The notes under the pieces were generated by a model. It was not told where the DNA came from and did no database searches. It worked only from the letters and a program-made list of their open reading frames with translations. A DNA stretch of 10,401 bases from Bacillota bacterium. GTDB lineage: Bacteria; Bacillota; Clostridia; Lachnospirales; Lachnospiraceae. The DNA lies in contig JAEWPN010000047.1 in assembly GCA_023399455.1 (NCBI GenBank), forward strand, positions 1-10,401, in the 5' to 3' direction. Made by a program: the position numbers and the translations under genes. Positions 6,908-10,401 of the stretch are shown here, one piece after another; positions within the stretch are counted from its first letter, which is position 1; each line of letters begins with the position of its first letter.

Positions 6908-7153
6908 ATGCAAGTAGCCAAGATAAAACGATATGGTGACCAGTTTTCAGAAATTGATGTAGCCATATACTTACATGAGATGCCATTCCTCGATTATAAA
7001 AATGGCACATATCCTTTCACACTGGGAATAGCAATGATTGACGGTTATCTATATGATATAAAGATGCTGAATTTGGAAGACGTGCTTAACAAAGAGTTCG
7101 GTTCGATGCCATTATGGGCTTCGGTTTATTGTGAAAACATGCAGATTGAATAA
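6908..7153 (+). CDS. Small hypothetical protein, family not recognised
   Basis: An 81-residue frame on the plus strand, divergent from azlC. I do not recognise the family. The protein is mixed hydrophobic and acidic (ending W-A-S-V-Y-C-E-N-M-Q-I-E), with no signal peptide, no clear membrane helix and no known motif. Residues such as D-Y-K-N-G-T-Y-P-F-T-L-G and M-I-D-G-Y-L-Y-D-I look like a genuine folded beta-type protein rather than a shadow frame, and no longer frame lies opposite it. However, no Shine-Dalgarno precedes the ATG, and the azlC promoter occupies its upstream region. It is also somewhat richer in AT than the flanking minus-strand genes. It could be a real small gene, or the remnant of a longer one that lost its 5' end. 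Confidence 0.45.
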   Translation: MQVAKIKRYGDQFSEIDVAIYLHEMPFLDYKNGTYPFTLGIAMIDGYLYDIKMLNLEDVLNKEFGSMPLWASVYCENMQIE

Positions 7154-7163
7154 ATACCATGAA

Positions 7164-7213
7164 TGAATGGGTATCAGCTGCAGGAATAAAAGCCCTTAAC
7201 TGATACCCATTCA
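7164..7213. repeat. Perfect 14-bp inverted repeat between convergent genes
   Basis: TGAATGGGTATCAG at 7164-7177 is exactly mirrored by CTGATACCCATTCA at 7200-7213, around a 22-base spacer. With one bulge and a few mismatches the arms extend outward to CATG on both sides (about 7159-7220). It lies 10 bases after the stop of the small plus-strand ORF and about 105 bases after the stop of the minus-strand serine hydrolase, where a two-way terminator would be expected. Neither side has a T-tract, so it is not a classic Rho-independent terminator. Alternatives are an mRNA-stabilising hairpin, a regulator site or the remains of a small mobile element. Confidence 0.7.
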
Positions 7214-7318
7214 CTCCATGTTTCAAGGAAATGGCAATAGGATAATTCTAAACAAAAACTGCTTCTTTTGAATAGTCGATAATATCCATAACATAGATTA
7301 ATTCCCTTGCCGATCGTA

Positions 7319-8497
7319 TCAGCAAAGCTCACTCCAAACAGTATTTTTCAATCGCCTAGTCAATGATGTTGTTCCCGCATCCTTAAGCTGGAAGGTAAGC
7401 AGCATTGTCAGCTTATCCTTCGGGCTGTTTGCAAAATATGCGCCAAGCCAGCCGTCCCAGCCATATTCCCCTTCCGTTGTCATCATACAGGCTTTTCCAG
7501 GCTGCGTCACAATGCGCAAAAGATTCGCATATGTATGTCCACTCAATCCCTCCCATCCCTGCTCCAGAACGTCTTGCTGCCACGGCAGCAATTCTGCCTG
7601 CGTCATATAACGTACGGTCTGTGGCTTGATAATCTGTCCGCCTGCATAGCTGCCCTCGGCTAGAAGCATCGATGCAAATTTTTCATAGTCATCCAGGGTG
7701 GATACCAGACCTGCGCCCCCCGATTCAAAAGCCGGCGGTTGTGCCATTGCATTAGGAACCCCCAGATGACTGTCTGCATACAAAATCAGTCCGTCCGGAG
7801 TTCTTTCATATACCTTGGCCAACCTCTCCTGCTTTTCCTGCGGTACATGAAATGCAGTGTCCTTCATTCCCAGAGGTTCAAAGAATTCTTTTTTTAGAAA
7901 TTCACCGAAGGGCACTCCGCTTATTATCTCGATAACAGCACCAAGCACGTCTGCAGAGGCTCCATACTGCCATGAATCCCCCGGATGGAAAGCCAGCGGC
8001 ACAAGCCCCAGGGAATTGGCAATTTCCACTGTAGTAAGAGCATCCTTCCCTAACAGCCTTTCACTGACTTTATGGAACAGCTTCTCCGTTTCTATGGAAC
8101 TGATGCTTGTTGTATCGCCGCCATAAACCAGTCCTGAAGTCATATTCAGCAACTCGCAGATTCGCATCGGACGCCTTGCCGGAGTTCTTCCCTTCCCTTC
8201 TGCAACGGACGCATTGTGAAAGCCCGGCAAAAAGTCCTCCACAAAACCGCCCGGATCCAAGAGCCCTTGCTCCATCAAAAGCATTGCCGCTGCAGCAGTC
8301 ACAGGCTTTGTCATGGAATAAAGCCTTGCTATCGTGTCCCTCTCATAAAACTTTTTCTCTGCTCTGTCTGCATAGCCTGCCTGTGCATATGCAATTTCTT
8401 TTCCCTCTTTCAGTATCAGTATATTTGCTCCGGCGATTTCCTCATTATCCACAGCCCGGAGTAACAGCTGTTCTAATTTTCCACTTAATGTTTTCAT
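7319..8497 (-). CDS. Serine hydrolase of the beta-lactamase/class C esterase family
   Basis: A protein of the penicillin-binding-protein-like serine hydrolase superfamily, whose members cleave beta-lactams, esters or D-amino-acid peptides; the substrate cannot be told here. I take the ATG at 8497 (392 residues): AGGAG lies about 10 bases upstream, whereas the upstream GTG at 8506 touches that same site. Motifs are S61-M-T-K64 in Y-S-M-T-K-P, the second-site Tyr178 in Q-Y-G-A-S, and a W-D-G-W-L-G stretch near the C-terminus where the family has its H/K/W-x-G motif. E-L-L-N-M-T-S-G-L at about 115-123 is also typical. There is no signal peptide, so it is probably cytoplasmic and more likely an esterase than a secreted beta-lactamase. 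It is monocistronic with its own promoter. Confidence 0.92.
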   Translation of the reverse strand: MKTLSGKLEQLLLRAVDNEEIAGANILILKEGKEIAYAQAGYADRAEKKFYERDTIARLYSMTKPVTAAAAMLLMEQGLLDPGGFVEDFLPGFHNASVAEGKGRTPARRPMRICELLNMTSGLVYGGDTTSISSIETEKLFHKVSERLLGKDALTTVEIANSLGLVPLAFHPGDSWQYGASADVLGAVIEIISGVPFGEFLKKEFFEPLGMKDTAFHVPQEKQERLAKVYERTPDGLILYADSHLGVPNAMAQPPAFESGGAGLVSTLDDYEKFASMLLAEGSYAGGQIIKPQTVRYMTQAELLPWQQDVLEQGWEGLSGHTYANLLRIVTQPGKACMMTTEGEYGWDGWLGAYFANSPKDKLTMLLTFQLKDAGTTSLTRRLKNTVWSELC

Positions 8498-8535
8498 AAA
8501 TACCACTCTCCTATTCGTTGCCGATTACTAAAAAC

Positions 8536-8544
8536 ATTATACCA
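8536..8544 (-). promoter_or_regulatory. Extended -10 promoter of the serine hydrolase gene
   Basis: On the minus strand TGGTATAAT (8544-8536) combines a perfect TATAAT with the TG of an extended -10 element. No good -35 hexamer is present 16 to 18 bases upstream, which is normal for extended -10 promoters. It lies about 40 bases before the chosen ATG at 8497. Confidence 0.55.
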
Positions 8545-8698
8545 TAAGAAGAAATACCGACTACCGTATAAATTAGACCTATAGAACCTGAAAAATTATG
8601 AATAGCAAAAAACTTAATTAAATGGTATGATTTAGAATTATGATGTAAAATAAATATACCAATCTATTAGAAGTTCATCAGAATAATATAATGCGCAG

Positions 8699-8727
8699 TT
8701 GAATAGTGATAGTGTGAAAACTATGAA
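8699..8727 (+). promoter_or_regulatory. Possible promoter of the acyltransferase gene
   Basis: TTGAAT (8699-8704) and TATGAA (8722-8727) are 17 bases apart, about 30 bases before the ATG at 8757. The -10 box is weak and the region is very AT-rich, so chance matches are common. Another candidate is the extended -10 TGGTATGAT at 8623-8631, without a -35 box. The rest of the 8545-8756 intergenic stretch shows nothing else that I can support. Confidence 0.35.
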
Positions 8728-8756
8728 GAAATATATATGAAGGGATTAATATTTAA

Positions 8757-9395
8757 ATGAATAAGTTATTATTGAAATTTGTTAATTTGTTGCCTGAACC
8801 TTTAATAATCGAATTTGTCAGGTTTTATGTTGATTTTGAGATGAAAAAACATGCAAGATTAGATGTAGCAGGTCTTGAAAACTTAAACTGTGATTTTAAA
8901 AGACCATATTTATTTATATGTAATCATTTAAGTAATTCTGATGGATTATTATTGAATAAAGTTCTGGAAAAAGAGAAAATCATCTTTATAGCTGGAAAAA
9001 AGCTAGAATCTAATTCTCTGACTAATTTAGGTTTTAAAATTGTCAGGTCAATACCAATATTGCCGAATTCACCTGATAAAGATGCAATCAAAAAAGTCAT
9101 TGGTGTCATAAAAGAGGGTAACAGCATTTTAATATTTCCTGAAGGAACACGGAGCAGAACAGGGAAGATGCTTGAAGGAAAAAAAGGAATCTTGCTATTT
9201 GCAAAGCTTACCGATGCTCCAATAGTCCCAATAGGTATTTGGGGTACGGAGAGATTTATGCCTATAAAAGAAGACATGAGTCAAGAAGTATTTCATGATG
9301 CTGATATAAATATAAAAATAGGTAAAGTCTTCCATCTGAACTGCCCCCAAAAAGTGATGATGAGACCAAGGATCACTGGGAAACCAATTGTTTAA
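8757..9395 (+). CDS. 1-acyl-sn-glycerol-3-phosphate acyltransferase-like protein, C-terminus lost by a frameshift
   Basis: A member of the PlsC/LPLAT family, which moves an acyl chain onto lysophosphatidic acid in phospholipid synthesis at the membrane. The frame gives 212 residues. The catalytic N-H-x-x-x-x-D box is N56-H57-L-S-N-S-D62; the substrate-binding F-P-E-G-T-R-S is at 127-133, and P-I-V-P-I-G-I-W-G follows near 156-164. The ATG is preceded by GAAGGG about 12 bases upstream. The C-terminus appears cut: adding one T in the TTT at 9391-9393 would read on for 24 more residues to the TAA at 9464-9466 and give a typical family ending (E-L-L-P-K-E-Y-R-G-F-Y). The core motifs are intact, so the shorter protein might still work. 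The gene is far richer in AT than its neighbours, suggesting horizontal origin. Confidence 0.88.
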   Translation: MNKLLLKFVNLLPEPLIIEFVRFYVDFEMKKHARLDVAGLENLNCDFKRPYLFICNHLSNSDGLLLNKVLEKEKIIFIAGKKLESNSLTNLGFKIVRSIPILPNSPDKDAIKKVIGVIKEGNSILIFPEGTRSRTGKMLEGKKGILLFAKLTDAPIVPIGIWGTERFMPIKEDMSQEVFHDADINIKIGKVFHLNCPQKVMMRPRITGKPIV

Positions 9396-9466
9396 ATTAT
9401 ATTATGATGAGAATTGCTGAGCTTTTGCCAAAAGAATATAGAGGTTTTTATGATGAGATAACATAA
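9391..9466 (+). pseudogene. Displaced C-terminal coding tail of the acyltransferase (frameshift)
   Basis: From 9404 a frame shifted relative to the acyltransferase gene reads M-M-R-I-A-E-L-L-P-K-E-Y-R-G-F-Y-D-E-I-T and stops at 9464-9466. I-A-x-L-L-P-x-E-Y-R-G-x-Y is a familiar C-terminal pattern of bacterial PlsC-like proteins. A single missing base near 9391-9393 explains the break, because restoring it joins V212 to L-N-Y-I-M-M-R without any other change. The full protein would be 236 residues. It may be a real mutation or a base-calling error in the short T-run. Confidence 0.75.
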
Positions 9467-9467
9467 A

Positions 9468-9510
9468 CCAAAAAGACTGTATCCGAACTCCTCTTGTTCG
9501 AACCAGTCTT
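9468..9510 (-). terminator. Rho-independent terminator of the tRNA operon
   Basis: On the minus strand, seven bases after tRNA-Lys, AAGACTG (9510-9504) pairs with CAGTCTT (9479-9473). An inner stem, TTCGAAC with GTTCGGA, extends the hairpin around an AAGAGGA loop. The outer arm runs into TTTTT. It is a strong intrinsic terminator and it separates the tRNA operon from the convergent acyltransferase gene, whose shifted reading frame ends at 9466. Confidence 0.88.
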
Positions 9511-9516
9511 CTAAAG

Positions 9517-9589
9517 TGAGACATCGGGGATTCGAACCCCGGACAACTTGATTAAAAGTCAAGTGCTCTACCAACTGAGCTAATATCCC
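9517..9589 (-). tRNA. tRNA-Lys (anticodon TTT)
   Basis: A 73-base cloverleaf. The acceptor stem GGGATAT pairs with ATGTCTC including two G-T pairs, the D-arm is AGCTCAGTTGGTAGAGC, and the anticodon stem CTTGA/TCAAG holds the loop CTTTTAA (TTT at 9554-9556). The T-arm is GGGGTTCGAATCCCC and the discriminator base is A. CCA is not encoded. It is the last tRNA of the operon. Confidence 0.97.
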
Positions 9590-9654
9590 ATTTCTATATT
9601 TTAAACCCAAACTACACAGTACTTATTAAGCTTGTCCACAACTCGAAAAAATGA

Positions 9655-9727
<73 letters not shown>

Positions 9728-9733
9728 ACTAAA

Positions 9734-9807
9734 TAGCGGGGACAGGATTTGAACCTATGACCTTCGGGTTATGAGCCCGACGAGCTTCCAGACTGCTCCA
9801 CCCCGCG
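9734..9807 (-). tRNA. Initiator tRNA-fMet (anticodon CAT)
   Basis: A 74-base cloverleaf with anticodon CAT in C-T-C-A-T-A-A. It is the initiator type: position 1 (C) does not pair with position 72 (T), the anticodon stem has the three G-C pairs GGG/CCC, and the D-stem carries A11-T24. The start CGCGGGGTGGAGCAG is very like E. coli tRNA-fMet. CCA is not encoded. Confidence 0.95.
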
Positions 9808-9867
9808 TTATTCAATTAATCATTGATTGTATAATTATATGCAATCACTTGGTATTTTTATACCAAA

Positions 9868-9949
9868 TGGATGGAGGTGGATTCGAACCACCGAAGCAAT
9901 TTGCAGCAGATTTACAGTCTGTCCCCTTTGGCCACTCGGGAATCCATCC
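9868..9949 (-). tRNA. tRNA-Tyr (anticodon GTA)
   Basis: An 82-base class II tRNA with a long variable arm (around CTGCAAATTGCTTC). Acceptor GGATGGA pairs with TCCATCC. The anticodon stem CAGA/TCTG encloses a loop with GTA. The T-arm is GGTGGTTCGAATCCACC and the discriminator is A. CCA is not encoded. Confidence 0.97.
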
Positions 9950-10001
9950 ATATTAAATATTCACTACATTGACAGAAGCCTTTCGTTGAGCTCCTATCAA
10001 C

Positions 10002-10074
10002 AGCCGATGATCGGACTCGAACCGATAACCTGCTGATTACAAATCAGCTGCTCTGCCAATTGAGCCACATCGGC
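10002..10074 (-). tRNA. tRNA-Thr (anticodon TGT)
   Basis: A 73-base cloverleaf. Acceptor GCCGATG pairs with CATCGGC, and the anticodon stem GCTGA/TCAGC encloses TTTGTAA, giving TGT. The T-arm is ATCGGTTCGAGTCCGAT and the discriminator is T, usual for tRNA-Thr. CCA is not encoded. Confidence 0.97.
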
Positions 10075-10078
10075 AAAA

Positions 10079-10151
10079 TGGGACCTATAGGGCTCGAACC
10101 TATGACCCTCTGCTTGTAAGGCAGATGCTCTCCCAGCTGAGCTAAGATCCC
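10079..10151 (-). tRNA. tRNA-Val (anticodon TAC)
   Basis: A 73-base cloverleaf only four bases from tRNA-Thr. Acceptor GGGATCT pairs with AGGTCCC, and the anticodon stem TCTGC/GCAGA encloses CTTACAA, giving TAC. The T-loop is GTTCGAGCC, the discriminator is A and CCA is not encoded. Confidence 0.97.
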
Positions 10152-10174
10152 CTAAAAACAATATACAATTCTAA

Positions 10175-10248
10175 CGACCCGGATGGGACTCGAACCCACG
10201 ACCTCCGCCGTGACAGGGCGGCGCTCTAACCAACTGAGCCACCAGGCC
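10175..10248 (-). tRNA. tRNA-Asp (anticodon GTC)
   Basis: A 74-base cloverleaf. Acceptor GGCCTGG pairs with CCGGGTC (with G-T pairs), and the anticodon stem CCGCC/GGCGG encloses CTGTCAC, giving GTC. The T-arm is GTGGGTTCGAGTCCCAT and the discriminator is G, an identity base of tRNA-Asp. CCA is not encoded. It is the first tRNA of the array seen in this window. Confidence 0.97.
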
Positions 10249-10401
10249 ACAATAGTACAAACATAAACGTTTGCACCCTCAAAACCGAATACCAACAGGC
10301 TTCTTCCCTTTCGGAAATCTACCTACTACAGGTGTTGTTCACCTGTCACTCTCTCCTATCTCTTCCATCCGTTTCTTTCCTGTCTCTTATGAGCGTCTTA
10401 T
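10249..10401 (-). other. Leader/spacer upstream of the tRNA array, probably after an rRNA operon
   Basis: No gene is visible. The stretch that reads TATTCGGTTTTGAGGGTGC on the minus strand resembles spacer sequence commonly seen beside rRNA genes in clostridia, so an rRNA operon just beyond the window is likely (inference). A clean hairpin lies at 10328-10346: ACAGGTG, loop TTGTT, CACCTGT. It has no T-tract and may be a processing signal. I found no convincing promoter here, so transcription probably enters from outside. Confidence 0.4.

Noticed and set aside
7248..7328. Minus-strand stretch reading A-L-L-I-R-S-A-R-E-L-I-Y-V-M-D-I-I-D-Y-S-K-E-A-V-F-V then stop, in another frame just past the serine hydrolase
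   Set aside because: It looks protein-like, but it has no start and only 26 residues, and the serine hydrolase already has a plausible natural end. It could be a fragment of a lost gene, but this cannot be supported from the sequence alone.
8498..8506. GTG start giving a three-residue longer serine hydrolase
   Set aside because: The AGGAG site is only one base from this GTG, but well spaced for the ATG at 8497.
9517..9589. tRNA-Lys 3' end as an attachment site for an integrated element
   Set aside because: I found no direct repeat of the tRNA 3' end on the far side of the AT-rich gene and no integrase.
9392..9610. Minus-strand 72-residue frame containing A-Q-L-V-E-H-L-T-F-N-Q-V-V-R-G-S-N-P-R
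   Set aside because: It is a translation across tRNA-Lys and its terminator; such frames are well-known false proteins.
9771..10036. Plus-strand frames of 61 and 69 residues, including G-G-G-F-E-P-P-K
   Set aside because: They are antisense translations of tRNA-fMet, tRNA-Tyr and tRNA-Thr.

Overview
This window looks like the chromosome of a low-to-mid-GC Gram-positive anaerobe, most likely a Clostridia/Lachnospiraceae-type Firmicute. That is an inference from AAGGAGG-type ribosome binding sites, a DUF327/YaaR gene next to an Orn/Lys/Arg decarboxylase gene as in the Firmicute yaaO-tmk-yaaQ-yaaR-holB region, and a tRNA set typical of Firmicute rRNA/tRNA clusters in which no gene encodes its CCA end.

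Left part (1-6844, minus strand). Eight tightly packed genes run right to left: azlC and azlD (branched-chain amino acid exporter pair), a membrane-anchored L,D-transpeptidase, an HD-domain phosphohydrolase-like protein, an Orn/Lys/Arg decarboxylase, pyruvate kinase, a guanylate-kinase-like protein and the start of a yaaR/DUF327 gene that leaves the window. All gaps are 7 to 67 bases and none holds a clear terminator. A good sigma-A-type promoter sits before azlC, so the whole run could be one transcript. The decarboxylase is preceded by three tandem 20-base units, each with dyad symmetry. The last one abuts the Shine-Dalgarno of a TTG start codon, and this is the most unusual regulatory-looking structure here.

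Middle part (6845-8756). A small plus-strand ORF of unknown function (81 aa, no visible ribosome binding site) diverges from azlC. It is followed by a perfect 14-base inverted repeat lying between convergent genes. A minus-strand cytoplasmic serine hydrolase of the beta-lactamase/esterase type (SxxK, Y-G-A-S) follows, with an extended -10 promoter.

Right part (8757-10401). A clearly AT-rich plus-strand gene encodes a 1-acyl-glycerol-3-phosphate acyltransferase-like protein. Its reading frame appears broken near the 3' end by one missing base: the next 24 codons in the shifted frame restore a family-like C-terminus. It converges on a minus-strand array of seven tRNA genes, transcribed in the order Asp-Val-Thr-Tyr-fMet-Phe-Lys and closed by a strong Rho-independent terminator. 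The tRNA array probably continues upstream towards an rRNA operon outside the window.

Most of the window is ordinary housekeeping DNA. I see no CRISPR array, no transposase and no defence system. The items worth a second look are the tandem dyad repeats, the frameshifted AT-rich acyltransferase, the guanylate-kinase-like protein at the locus where Bacillus carries tmk, and the unexplained inverted repeat.
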